A stretch of 64,000 bases of DNA from Dryocola clanedunensis subsp. sulfonylureivorans (GCF_016756775.1 NZ_JAERMU010000017.1:41319-105318); one strand, 5' to 3'; positions 7,702-17,129 are shown, counted from the first letter of the stretch. Made by a program: numbers and translations. Notes: generated by a model not told the origin, from the sequence alone.

Positions 7702-9977
7702 CCGATTTTCCTTCTCGGTTCAGATGGAACAGTATTAAATCCTTGAACCGGGGGCATCGGCCATTGCAGATTTGCCACTTCACGATTATGGACTTCCGGG
7801 TAACGAGCCGGGATTACGCGGGTTGCATTCATAAACTGGTTCACCACGCCAAATTCGCCTGTTGGTAGGATTTGATCGGGCTTATTCATGAATATTTTGG
7901 TTTTCGGTTCCGGGAGCTGTCCTATCCGGTAATATGTTTCTGCATCACTGTCTTCAGACCAGCGGGTTCGCCAGTCAGCGATGTTCAATAATTGCTTCCA
8001 GAACGCACCATGCTCATAATCAAACGACTTGCAGGGGCCGATAGCCAGGTCATAAGCCATTGCCAGCTCCGGTACTTTAGGCGACATGACAATTGATGAA
8101 TGTTGGCTGAACATTACATCGTCGGAGGAAGTGAATAGCTTATGCAGTTCGGCTTCGGTCAAATTACGGCGAACAACGATCTTTTTGTTAGCGTCGTTAA
8201 CGCCGGTGATTTCACCGCTGACGATATCCATTTCCCGCCAGTATCTGAGTACATCAATTTCCCTCTGGGTCAGGACGTGGCCGGGCTGTAGATGTTTAAA
8301 GGGATCGAACGGCGGGCAGTTGAACACTTCCTCTTTTGTGCGCCTGGCATTGCTGGCTGCCCCCGCTTTCGCGTTATACGAAACCATAGCGTCATTCCCC
8401 CCTACAGGAGCTTTGTAGGCTTTGTCTTTATCAGCACTGGTATCGAGTGGGTCTGGTTGCCCCATCAGCGTGAAAATGAAAGGCTCTGGCAGGGTTTCAC
8501 CGTTCGGAACCACATCAGGAAAATCCCAGCTTGCGTTTGTCAGCGCTGAATAAGCGAAATCGCCTTTACCCGCAGCAGGCTTACGAAACGGCTTTCCATC
8601 CGGCGTATGGCCGACACTGCTGTTCTGGAAAAAAACGCGCTGCCGTAGGTTCGGGATTGTGTCGGCCAGCTTTTGTGGAACACCTCGCCAGCCAAAGCCC
8701 TGTACAGGCAGCAGGGATACCGTGCCGTCATTCGGGCAAAAATAGTTATAGACCTTGCCGAAGTTATTGCGCTGATTTAACGGAGTGTCATACCAGTTGC
8801 TGCTGAACGCCTTGCGCGGGAGCGTCATTGTATCGAGAAGCACTTTCTGGTCGGCGGCACTCATCAGGCCATCGCCGCTGGCTGCGAACTTATCATTCGT
8901 CGCCATCAGACGGAAAAAGTTCTCAAAAGTTTGCTGCCGGGCAGTATCTGTCTGATGGTGGCCTGGCTGGCCGTTCTCCAGCCAGCGATTTTCAAGAGAA
9001 TAAGGGCAATGATTGAGGATCACGCAGTCAGCCGGAGCCTCTCCCGCCTGCTTAACCAGCATGTTCGCCAGCATCGTGATAATGGTTCCCTGGCTATGAG
9101 CCACGACATTAATTGTGTCTTTTGCAGTAGGCATATTTTGGCGAATGGTTAATATCAGGTTTGCCAGCCTCTGCGCCGCATAGAACTGGTAAATTCGGTG
9201 CGGGTTGTTGTACACCGGATGGGTAAAGTCACCGCCGTTTGCCAGTTCACTGCGGCTCATAAAGCCAACCGCACCAAGCGCTGCGCCCCCGGCTCCCGGC
9301 CCTAGCATATCAGGGATGCTGGTAGTGGCATTGGCGAACGTTCCACCACCCCAGACCCCACTTAAGTCCAGAGTATTATGAAAGCAGTCCATCGCATACT
9401 TACCACCGAATCGCTTTAGGATCGCCGGGTCATTTTCGCGATAGGCATCATAGGGCAAGGGGGTTTCTGAGCTATTGCCACTGTTGCGCATGGCTTCTCG
9501 GTACTGTCGCTGGTCATCTTCCCACATAGCCTTATCAACCGGGCGATAGCCCCAATAAAAGGGGATTACCGGTGAGCGCACTGAGGTAGAGGTGCAGACC
9601 ATCTGCTTTTTCTGTGTATCGGTACAGTCCTCCATTACCCCTTCCGCATTACGGATTTTGTAGGTTTTTTCTTCCCACTCATGCGGCCATAAATCATCGC
9701 GGCCAAGTCGCTTTTTCAGCCCTTCGATGATGCCGCGTTCCTGGTTCTGATAGGCTTCCCCCACGTCATTCACGCCATGAATCAGTATCACAATTCCTGG
9801 CATTGGACGGTGAACTGGGCAGTTCGTGGTGTACATCGGTTTACCGGCATTTACCGGAACGCCGATACACTGCTGCGCCAGGAAACGGTTATTGTGTGCG
9901 CCGAAACTTTGCGGATCTTGTGGTTCTGGAGCCTCATCAAATGGGTTGGCATTCTGCGCATCAGATAACTCACTCAT
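7698..9977 (-). CDS. T6SS lipase effector, Tle3 family (DUF3274)
   Basis: A predicted antibacterial phospholipase delivered by the T6SS into the periplasm of rival cells. The 759-residue protein has an alpha/beta hydrolase core: an IHGVND strand-loop at about 66-71, a nucleophile elbow AHSQGT with Ser295 (first Gly of GxSxG replaced by Ala), a candidate catalytic Asp417 in PNDGTVS, and a candidate His in a later QHSSIV segment. No Sec signal peptide is seen, as expected for VgrG-loaded cargo. Its ATG overlaps the vgrG stop by 4 bases and its stop overlaps the first immunity gene, so effector, spike and immunity are translationally coupled. Substrate specificity cannot be read from sequence. 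Confidence 0.87.
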   Translation of the reverse strand: MSELSDAQNANPFDEAPEPQDPQSFGAHNNRFLAQQCIGVPVNAGKPMYTTNCPVHRPMPGIVILIHGVNDVGEAYQNQERGIIEGLKKRLGRDDLWPHEWEEKTYKIRNAEGVMEDCTDTQKKQMVCTSTSVRSPVIPFYWGYRPVDKAMWEDDQRQYREAMRNSGNSSETPLPYDAYRENDPAILKRFGGKYAMDCFHNTLDLSGVWGGGTFANATTSIPDMLGPGAGGAALGAVGFMSRSELANGGDFTHPVYNNPHRIYQFYAAQRLANLILTIRQNMPTAKDTINVVAHSQGTIITMLANMLVKQAGEAPADCVILNHCPYSLENRWLENGQPGHHQTDTARQQTFENFFRLMATNDKFAASGDGLMSAADQKVLLDTMTLPRKAFSSNWYDTPLNQRNNFGKVYNYFCPNDGTVSLLPVQGFGWRGVPQKLADTIPNLRQRVFFQNSSVGHTPDGKPFRKPAAGKGDFAYSALTNASWDFPDVVPNGETLPEPFIFTLMGQPDPLDTSADKDKAYKAPVGGNDAMVSYNAKAGAASNARRTKEEVFNCPPFDPFKHLQPGHVLTQREIDVLRYWREMDIVSGEITGVNDANKKIVVRRNLTEAELHKLFTSSDDVMFSQHSSIVMSPKVPELAMAYDLAIGPCKSFDYEHGAFWKQLLNIADWRTRWSEDSDAETYYRIGQLPEPKTKIFMNKPDQILPTGEFGVVNQFMNATRVIPARYPEVHNREVANLQWPMPPVQGFNTVPSEPRRKIG

Positions 9978-12538
9978 ACGGTTCCCTCCGTGGTTTCAAT
10001 ATCATGGACTAATTCGAGCGACCAGGTGTCAAGTTCAGATGTGTTCAGCAGTGGCGATTCACCGTTATCATCGGTGATCCCCTCAATGACTTCGCCTTTT
10101 TTATGGAGCCTGAAACGTTGATCTTTCAGAATATGATCCGGGTCGTCAGGGGCATGCAGCCGGAACTGCTGAGCCAACTCCCCTTCAGCAAAGGTTGGCT
10201 TCAGATGATCAAGGCTCGCCTTCGCCATGTAATCGACGGCAGGAGCTTTAAACCTGATGTAATGAGGGGCGATAAACTCAATTTCACCATTTTTGAGACG
10301 GATGCCAGCGCCTGCGCACATCAGCAAAAGTTCATCTTTAGCATTCAGGACAATTTTGCCCTGCGAACTGGTCAGATTAATGTTCTGATTCGCGACGGCG
10401 TTAATTTCACCTTTCTGTGCTGTTAACCGTATTGAGCCTTTTGCAGCGGTGAACACCATTCCTGCTTTACGGACGAAGACGGAGAAGACTTCCCCTGCGG
10501 CCAGAGTCATACGACGGAAGGCGTTGGTATTCATGTCTTGTTTGGCCGTAGTGGTCATATTCTCCCCGGCATGCAGCAAAACCGATTGAGGGGATGTCAG
10601 GGCTACGCCTGATTCACCATGCAGGGAAAGGGTGGCATCCTCTGGTTTTCGTACCCGCTGCTGAAGTTCCATTACCGGCGACAGATCTGCGGCTGGCGTA
10701 TCCGCTATTTCTGAACTGGCCTGAAGCGAGCGAGCCAGTTGTAACGCTGATTCAAGCTGCGCTACGGTCGCGGCCATGTCGTTCTGATTGCCGGTGGCTT
10801 TTGGTTTCGCTTCAGTGGTGATATGAAAACCTTCAGCGGAACGAAGCGAAGCCTGCTTGTCCGTGCGTAGCTCAACGCCTTCGCCACGCTGTTTTCCAGA
10901 TGCATCGACGAGGTGGCCTAAATTCAGTTGTGACTTGCCGTACTCCGTCGCAACTTTGATATGCTCCTGGTCTTTCTTATCCTCCATCCGAAACTTGTTG
11001 TTGCGTGGTGTTCTGATGATATTGCGAGTGCTGTTACGGTCTGTAACCAGGTCTGGATTAATCTGGTCATGGAAGGCATGTGCAATAAACGGACGTTCGG
11101 GGTCGCCATTTTCAAACGCAATGCCAACCTCTGTATTGTCGAGCAGGGGGAAGTGCATGCCGTAAGTATCACCGGCGTACTGCCGTCCTAACCGCACTGG
11201 CATGCTCTCCATGCCCTTTTTCCATTCAGCCTGGTCAAAGCTAAAATGCACCCTGTAACGACCATGATTATCTATGCGCGTAAGCTGATCGTTGAGGCTG
11301 ATTCCTGATATTCGCGCAGGAATTGTACCGGTGATTATTGGACGTGGCAGACGTTCTGGCCGGAAGCTCCAGATTTCACTGTAAGGCACACCTTTGACTT
11401 CACTCTGAAAGCTGCTGCGCCGGGAACCCGACAAATGCATGCTTGTTATTACCATACCCTCATGGAAGGCAGCAGGTATGTCACCGGTGATATCGATGTC
11501 ATAGCCCGGTACAATATTGGGGTCGTCAGCAATTGCCTCCAGTGTAATCATATTTGTCAGCAGGTATTCATGACGAATCCTGGCATAGTGCCAGCTGGTT
11601 TCTGCACTTTGTCCTCTCTTGATAGCCCAGCGATCGCCACAAGTCAGATGTATATCCCCGTAATGGTATTCCCCACCGCAGACCAACTCTGGTACGCGTG
11701 ATAAATCAACCTGTTCTTCCAGAGTCCTTAAGTTCCTGCTTTCCCGATAGTTGTAGTTACGGACATTGACTGATGCAGGCACGATGGCGTGCCTGGCCGT
11801 CAGGTTACGCATGCTATAGAGGCTACCGACTGTTCCTGCGGGATTTATAGCGGCAATTTTATAGTGGTGGATATAGTTCGAGCCTGAATCCCCGAAGATG
11901 ATAACGACGATGTGGTCATGGTCAGGATGTAGCTCGAACCTGAACCAGATCCCCACCTCGGAGAGTAAGCGCTGGATGAAAGCCAGGTCAGTTTCTTTCC
12001 ACTGGACGATCATTTCCCGTGGTGGATACGCCCAGGAAAGTTCGTCAAAATTGATTTCATAACCCTCAAAGCGATGTTCTTTGAGGATTTGCTTGACCAG
12101 TTCCGGCACGGATACATTCTGATAAATGGCACTGCGATAACGCGTGTTGAGCAGTGCCATAGGATGTTCCAGCACCGCTTCATACAAGGTTTCATCAGCG
12201 CTGCTGCTGATCCTGCTTAGTGATGTGATGACCCCTTGAATTTTTCTTAAAACCAGCCATTTATCGCGAGCAGGAAAACGTTTTGACCATGCCGGGTTTG
12301 CGGCACGAAGGGTGAATGTCGCCTCTTTCTGAACGATATGGAAAGCGTCAGCATCATCGGTGGTTGAGGTAAAGCGAATGGTGTAACGATAGGGCATACT
12401 CAATGCCTCGTCGCCGGTGAATGATTCCACATCGGCTACCAGGTCTGAGTGATAGATATTCAGGAGGTATTTATTCAGACTTTCTTCAGGATTGAATATC
12501 ACAGGCTCATTCGAAAATCGTGTCTCGCGTCCATTCAT
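9974..12538 (-). CDS. vgrG: T6SS spike protein VgrG with C-terminal TTR-like extension
   Basis: Forms the trimeric tip of the T6SS puncturing device and carries effectors. Regions in order: a gp27-like base (about 1-390), an OB/gp5-like fold (about 400-490, with GRYRVHF and the GDPERPFIAHAFH motif), an insert rich in Ala, Gln and Glu (about 575-630), a repetitive beta-helix needle of DUF2345 type (about 635-765), and a 60-residue extension at about 787-846 that looks like a transthyretin-like domain (QFRLH, then GEVIEGITDDNGES). In other VgrGs such domains bind Tle effectors; here the next gene is Tle3, so it is a likely docking site. No core T6SS sheath or baseplate genes are in the window, so this is an orphan vgrG cluster. 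Confidence 0.92.
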   Translation of the reverse strand: MNGRETRFSNEPVIFNPEESLNKYLLNIYHSDLVADVESFTGDEALSMPYRYTIRFTSTTDDADAFHIVQKEATFTLRAANPAWSKRFPARDKWLVLRKIQGVITSLSRISSSADETLYEAVLEHPMALLNTRYRSAIYQNVSVPELVKQILKEHRFEGYEINFDELSWAYPPREMIVQWKETDLAFIQRLLSEVGIWFRFELHPDHDHIVVIIFGDSGSNYIHHYKIAAINPAGTVGSLYSMRNLTARHAIVPASVNVRNYNYRESRNLRTLEEQVDLSRVPELVCGGEYHYGDIHLTCGDRWAIKRGQSAETSWHYARIRHEYLLTNMITLEAIADDPNIVPGYDIDITGDIPAAFHEGMVITSMHLSGSRRSSFQSEVKGVPYSEIWSFRPERLPRPIITGTIPARISGISLNDQLTRIDNHGRYRVHFSFDQAEWKKGMESMPVRLGRQYAGDTYGMHFPLLDNTEVGIAFENGDPERPFIAHAFHDQINPDLVTDRNSTRNIIRTPRNNKFRMEDKKDQEHIKVATEYGKSQLNLGHLVDASGKQRGEGVELRTDKQASLRSAEGFHITTEAKPKATGNQNDMAATVAQLESALQLARSLQASSEIADTPAADLSPVMELQQRVRKPEDATLSLHGESGVALTSPQSVLLHAGENMTTTAKQDMNTNAFRRMTLAAGEVFSVFVRKAGMVFTAAKGSIRLTAQKGEINAVANQNINLTSSQGKIVLNAKDELLLMCAGAGIRLKNGEIEFIAPHYIRFKAPAVDYMAKASLDHLKPTFAEGELAQQFRLHAPDDPDHILKDQRFRLHKKGEVIEGITDDNGESPLLNTSELDTWSLELVHDIETTEGTV

Positions 12539-12614
12539 AATTGTCCCTAATAGTCACATGACTAATCTCGCAGCAATCAGAATTTGCATTACGTTCACTA
12601 CAGGTGACAAACTG

Positions 12615-12652
12615 TACAATTAAAGACCAGTTATTTTGAATGGTTAATTGTA
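12615..12652. promoter_or_regulatory. 9-bp inverted repeat in the vgrG-PAAR divergent promoter region
   Basis: TACAATTAA at 12615-12623 is repeated inverted as TTAATTGTA at 12644-12652 around a 20-base spacer, in the 177 bp between the divergent vgrG and PAAR genes. The arms match perfectly. A dimeric regulator could bind here to control both directions, but this is inference from symmetry and position. Confidence 0.4.
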
Positions 12653-12715
12653 TAAATATGCTCCAGCGCAATTTTTGAGCGCATTTTCAGACAATACACG
12701 CAAGGACGGATTGGG

Positions 12716-12991
12716 ATGAATCAACGATTTATTCTGGTGGGCGACACAACCACGCACGGCGGCACTATCGTTCAGGGTATATACACGCACACGGTTGACC
12801 GTGCTCCGATGGTTGTCACCGGCCATAAGTTTAATTGCCCTCAATGCGGCAGAGAGGCAACTTTAATCGGATCGAGTCATGTAATGGTTAACGGTCAGCG
12901 ACGTGTCATGCATGGGGATAAAACGACCTGCGGGGCATTGGTTATCAGCCGCTTTAAAACTGGCGTGGCAGAATCAGGGGCTAAAGGATAG
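12716..12991 (+). CDS. PAAR-domain T6SS tip protein
   Basis: A small (91-residue) PAAR protein that would sharpen the VgrG spike with a zinc-bound cone. The sequence starts with the typical GD-TTHGG segment and ends the domain with MHGDKTTCG; His and Cys in these segments, plus the CPQC pair (about 39-42), are candidate metal ligands. There is no C-terminal toxin extension, so it is a structural tip rather than a specialised effector. It diverges from vgrG and ends about 80 bp before the shared terminator with mrcA. The start ATG follows AAGGA at slightly long spacing. Confidence 0.88.
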   Translation: MNQRFILVGDTTTHGGTIVQGIYTHTVDRAPMVVTGHKFNCPQCGREATLIGSSHVMVNGQRRVMHGDKTTCGALVISRFKTGVAESGAKG

Positions 12992-13070
12992 AGGATAATC
13001 ACGTTAGGTACGTTTGAACTTTAAGTCAGGAACGTTACAACGCTATTCAGGACGGATCGGGAGAACAAAA

Positions 13071-13096
13071 AAATCCCCTCAAACGAGGGGATTTTT
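13071..13096. terminator. Bidirectional terminator between the PAAR gene and mrcA
   Basis: A 10-bp perfect stem, AAATCCCCTC with GAGGGGATTT, encloses an AAAC loop. It is flanked by A-runs on the left and T-runs on the right, so it works on both strands. The mrcA stop is at 13100 and the PAAR gene ends at 12991, so it can end both convergent transcripts. Confidence 0.88.
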
Positions 13097-13099
13097 GTA

Positions 13100-15652
13100 T
13101 CAGAACAGCTCGTGCGTCTCGCCGTTATCAATAATCGTGGTGCCCATCTCATGTACGGCCTGGCGTGTTGGCTGCGTACCTTCAATGAAATACTCTTCCC
13201 GACTACTGCCGCCGCTGGCCAGCTGGCCTGTGTTGCGGTCAATGTTCACGGTGATGATACCCGGCGGCGGCGTGAGCTGCTCTTCCGGTACACCATCCAG
13301 TGCGACCTTCATGTAGTCGTCCCATGCGGGTTGAGCACTCTTCGCACCGCCTTCATATCCGGAGATCTGATCTTTAATCGCACCGCTTGCCGAGGTACGC
13401 CCCAGATCGCGGCGGTGATCGTCAAAACCAATCCAGACGGAGGTCACCACACCCGGACCGTAACCGGAGAACCAGGCATCTTTCGAGCTGTTGGTCGTCC
13501 CGGTTTTGCCACCGATATCGCGGCGTTTCAGGTCGCGAGCTGCACGCCAGCCTGTACCCTGCCAGCCCGGTTCGCCGTAGATATTGGTATTCAGCGCACT
13601 TTTGATAAGGAAGGACAGCGGCGTGTTGATCACGTGCGGGGCGTAGTCTGGTGCCGTTGTCTGGGCAACCAGCTCGTTATTGGCCTGCTCCAGCTTCGGC
13701 ATTGGTACCGCAGCATTTTGCTCTTCCTGGGAAGTTGCCACATCCTCAACGTCTTTATCTTCCAGCACTTCCGCTTTAGGCGTATTACCGTAAATCACCG
13801 GCAGATCGCAGTCCGGGCAGGCAATTTTCGGTTTGGCTTCGAACACGGTATCGCCGTTGTCGTTAACGATCTTCGAGATGAAGTAGGGGTCAACCAGGAA
13901 GCCGCCGTTTGCCATAACCGAGTAACCCCGAGCCACCTGCATTGGGGTGAACGACGCGGATCCCAGGGCCAGCGATTCCGTATGCACAATGTTCTGCGCC
14001 GGGAACCCGAAGCGCTGCAAATACTCAGCGGCGTAGTCGACGCCCATTGCACGCATTGCACGCACCATTACCACGTTTTTCGACTGCCCCAGGCCCTGAC
14101 GAAGACGAATTGGCCCGGCATATTGCGGTGGGGAGTTTTTCGGACGCCAGTCGGAGCCAGCGCCAGCATCCCAGCGGGAGATTGGCACATCGTTCAGGAT
14201 ACTTGCCAGCGTCAGACCTTTATCCATTGCCGCCGTGTAGAGGAACGGTTTGATGTTCGAACCGACCTGACGCAGCGCCTGGGTCGCGCGGTTAAATTTA
14301 CTCTGGTTAAAGTCGAAGCCACCGACCAGCGCCATCACGGCCCCGTCGCGAGGATTGAGCGACACCAGCGCGGAGTTCACATCCGGCACCTGGCCCAGCC
14401 ACCATGACTCACCCACTTTGCGAACCCAGATTTGCTGGCCGGCCTGCACGACGTCAGTCACTTTGCGCGGCGTTGGGCCTTGCGAAGTATCCGAGCGGTA
14501 CGGACGTGCCCAGCGCATACCGTCCATGTTCAATGCGACGCTGGTGCCATCGGCCATCAAAGCGGTGGCTTCAGCAGGCGCTGCCTGAGTGACCACTGCC
14601 GGGAACAGCGGGCCATAAACCGGCAGACCTTTCAGGGAGTCGATAATTTTTTGGTTATCCCACGTCCCTTCGCCGACTTTCCACAGCACGTTAGACGGGC
14701 CGCGGTAGCCGTGGCGCATGTCGTAGTTCATCACGTTGTTACGTACGGCCTGCTGCGCACCCTGCTGGATCCTGCGGGTAATGGTGGTGTAAACCTTGTA
14801 GCCATCTTCATAAGCTTTATCGCCGTAGCGGGCAACCAGGTCCTGACGCACCAGCTCGGACAGGTAAGGTGCAGAGAACGCGATTTGCGGAGCGTGATAG
14901 TTGGCAACAATGGGCTGCGCGCGAGCTTCATCATACTGGGGCTGGGTAATATAGCCTTCGCTAAGCATACGAGAGAGCACAACGTTGCGACGAGAAGTCG
15001 CTCTTTCCAGGGAATACAGTGGGTTAAAGGTAGACGGTGCCTTTGGCAAACCGGCAATAACCGCTATTTCACTGAGTGTCAGCTGATCGACAGGTTTTCC
15101 GAAATAAACCTGTGCTGCGGCGCCCACGCCGTATGCGCGATAGCCAAGGTAGATTTTATTCAGATACAGCTCGAGAATTTCGTCTTTGCTCAGCATTTGC
15201 TCAATACGAATCGCGAGGAAGACCTCTTTAATCTTACGTGTCAGCGTGCGCTCAGGGCTCAGGAAGAAGTTACGCGCCAGCTGCTGAGTAATGGTACTCG
15301 CACCCTGGGAGGCGTGGCCTGAGAACAGCGCAATACTTGCCGCACGGAAGATCCCAACCGGGTCAACACCGTGGTGTTCATAGAAGCGGCTGTCTTCGGT
15401 GGCAATAAAAGCCTTCACCATGACAGGGGGGACCTGATTGAGGGTCAGCGGGATACGACGCTTCTCACCGTATTGGGCAATTAATTCCCCGTCAGCGCTA
15501 TACACCTGCATTGGAATCTGGAGACGCACGTCTTTAAGCGTGGCGACGTCAGGTAGCTGCGGCTCAATAAATTTATACAAACCATAAATCGAGCCGGCTC
15601 CCAGCAGAATGCAACAGACTGCAAGGATTAATAAATACTTTACGAACTTCAC
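13100..15652 (-). CDS. mrcA: Penicillin-binding protein 1A
   Basis: A bifunctional class A PBP that polymerises and cross-links peptidoglycan at the periplasmic face of the inner membrane. At 850 residues it is full length. Residues 1-30 form the membrane anchor. The glycosyltransferase domain has EDSRFYEHHG with catalytic Glu86. The transpeptidase domain has SNIK (Ser465 nucleophile), SKN (524-526) and KTGTT (716-720). An acidic, low-complexity stretch around 625-665 lies between the last two motifs. It diverges from the hof operon, as in E. coli. Confidence 0.97.
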   Translation of the reverse strand: MKFVKYLLILAVCCILLGAGSIYGLYKFIEPQLPDVATLKDVRLQIPMQVYSADGELIAQYGEKRRIPLTLNQVPPVMVKAFIATEDSRFYEHHGVDPVGIFRAASIALFSGHASQGASTITQQLARNFFLSPERTLTRKIKEVFLAIRIEQMLSKDEILELYLNKIYLGYRAYGVGAAAQVYFGKPVDQLTLSEIAVIAGLPKAPSTFNPLYSLERATSRRNVVLSRMLSEGYITQPQYDEARAQPIVANYHAPQIAFSAPYLSELVRQDLVARYGDKAYEDGYKVYTTITRRIQQGAQQAVRNNVMNYDMRHGYRGPSNVLWKVGEGTWDNQKIIDSLKGLPVYGPLFPAVVTQAAPAEATALMADGTSVALNMDGMRWARPYRSDTSQGPTPRKVTDVVQAGQQIWVRKVGESWWLGQVPDVNSALVSLNPRDGAVMALVGGFDFNQSKFNRATQALRQVGSNIKPFLYTAAMDKGLTLASILNDVPISRWDAGAGSDWRPKNSPPQYAGPIRLRQGLGQSKNVVMVRAMRAMGVDYAAEYLQRFGFPAQNIVHTESLALGSASFTPMQVARGYSVMANGGFLVDPYFISKIVNDNGDTVFEAKPKIACPDCDLPVIYGNTPKAEVLEDKDVEDVATSQEEQNAAVPMPKLEQANNELVAQTTAPDYAPHVINTPLSFLIKSALNTNIYGEPGWQGTGWRAARDLKRRDIGGKTGTTNSSKDAWFSGYGPGVVTSVWIGFDDHRRDLGRTSASGAIKDQISGYEGGAKSAQPAWDDYMKVALDGVPEEQLTPPPGIITVNIDRNTGQLASGGSSREEYFIEGTQPTRQAVHEMGTTIIDNGETHELF

Positions 15653-15771
15653 CTTAAATTTCCCATTACATTTCCACTGGGCAGTTTATAAACAAACGCG
15701 CGGTAGTATAAAGGCAAGCCAGTAGCTTTGATATGCCAAATTCGCAAGCAAACGATACGGAGATCGTCATT

Positions 15772-16596
15772 ATGGTTATCAGTACCTGGCAAATAGGCCT
15801 GGAAATTCAACGGGAAACACTGCGCGCCGTGGCCGTCCAGCGGCAGCGTCAAGGCTGGCAGTTGCGGCGCTGGTGGCAGTTGCCCGTGCCCGAAAATACC
15901 TTTCGCGATGGCGCGGGATATTCATCAGAAAGTCTTATCGAAGTGTTGGCGCCATGGCGACGGGAGCTGCCGCTACGTCATCAGCTACGCGTAGCTTTTC
16001 CCTCCTGGCGCACGCTTCAACGGCCGGTCCCCGCACCGGATAACCGCCTGCGAGAGCCAGATCGCGAAGCTTATCTCGTGGGATCCGCAGCAAGACAGCT
16101 TCAGATGCTGCCAGCTCAACTTAGTTGGGATTACGCATTACCGCCGCAGGATTCAAATGCGTTTCTGGTTACGGCAGCCCGACGCAGCGATGTGGAGGGG
16201 CTTATCCACTGTTTCAGAAAACTGCGGCTGTTTCCTGCAACGCTGACGCCGGGAGCCAGTGCGCTGCCCTTGCTGAGCCAGCTCTGCCTTCCTGATACTC
16301 CACGTTTTTTGGTGCATCGGGAAGCCGACCACTGGCTCTGGGCCACAACGGCGCAGCCGCCAACGTGGGGATGGGTGGATGCTGGCCAGGCAGAAACGTT
16401 TGCCGATCTCTGTCTGCATCTTAGCGCCACCCCCGGGGAGATTGCGCTGAGCAGTGCCCTACCGGAGCCCCTGCCCCTGGAAGCAAAGCCTCTCGATGCC
16501 TGGCGTGCGTTAACGCGACTACAACCACCAGTACCGCGACACGGCGGAAGCTTTACGGTCGCAATCGCTTTAGCGATTGGTCGGATAAGCCGATGA
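15772..16596 (+). CDS. hofM: Pilus assembly/DNA utilisation protein HofM (PilM-like)
   Basis: The first gene of a hofMNOPQ cluster related to type IV pilus assembly and, in E. coli, to use of DNA as a nutrient. HofM is PilM-like, a cytoplasmic actin-fold partner of the HofN inner-membrane protein. The product is 274 residues with the start at the ATG at 15772, after a GGAG site; this gives WQIGLEIQRETLRAVAV, aligning with the E. coli start. An upstream ATG at 15733 would add 13 unsupported residues. Its stop overlaps the hofN start by 4 bases. It is diverged from E. coli HofM but recognisable. Confidence 0.9.
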   Translation: MVISTWQIGLEIQRETLRAVAVQRQRQGWQLRRWWQLPVPENTFRDGAGYSSESLIEVLAPWRRELPLRHQLRVAFPSWRTLQRPVPAPDNRLREPDREAYLVGSAARQLQMLPAQLSWDYALPPQDSNAFLVTAARRSDVEGLIHCFRKLRLFPATLTPGASALPLLSQLCLPDTPRFLVHREADHWLWATTAQPPTWGWVDAGQAETFADLCLHLSATPGEIALSSALPEPLPLEAKPLDAWRALTRLQPPVPRHGGSFTVAIALAIGRISR

Positions 16597-17129
16597 TGGC
16601 GGTTATTAATCTGTTGCCGTGGCGGCGGCAGTCACGGCAGAAGTGCCTACGCTTCTGGGGACTGCTGGCATTGGGCTGCCTTCTTTGTCTCTCTCTTTCG
16701 GGCCTTACCCGAACAGGTTCACTGCTCCTGCAGCTTGAGCAACAGCATCTGCGGGGAGAATATCTGGCGCACATTCAAGATGCTTATCAGCGAAAGCAAC
16801 AGGCGCTACTGGAGCTGGAGCGCGTACAACAGGCACAGCAAAAGCTAAATATCCGACGTAGTAGCGTAAAAGCCTGGCAGCCGTTTTTTACTGAACTGGC
16901 CTCTGGGCTGCCTGCCAGCGTGTGGCTAACCCATTTGTCTATGAGCAATGGAAAAATGAGGGTCGCAGGGAATGCCTCAAAGGCCGAAGACCTTCATTTA
17001 GCTGAAGCGCATTTTCAGAATCTGAACAGGGTAGCAGACGTGAAAATGGGGGAGGTAAGCCACGAATCAGGCGGAAAGCTCAGGTTCATGGTAAGTCTAA
17101 ACCTGACGGAGGTGAGGGATGATAGCTGA
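16593..17129 (+). CDS. hofN: HofN (PilN-like inner-membrane protein)
   Basis: A PilN-type bitopic membrane protein of the pilus alignment complex. In 178 residues it has the characteristic short cytoplasmic motif INLLPWR at the start (binding site for the PilM partner), a membrane helix at about 21-43, a coiled coil at about 45-80 rich in Gln, Glu and Leu, and a small periplasmic domain. It overlaps hofM by 4 bases and hofO by 11, indicating translational coupling. Confidence 0.9.
   Translation: MMAVINLLPWRRQSRQKCLRFWGLLALGCLLCLSLSGLTRTGSLLLQLEQQHLRGEYLAHIQDAYQRKQQALLELERVQQAQQKLNIRRSSVKAWQPFFTELASGLPASVWLTHLSMSNGKMRVAGNASKAEDLHLAEAHFQNLNRVADVKMGEVSHESGGKLRFMVSLNLTEVRDDS

Noticed and set aside
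13112..14407. A 431-codon open frame on the plus strand opposite mrcA
   Set aside because: It lies entirely within the intact, full-length mrcA on the other strand and shows no protein family resemblance.
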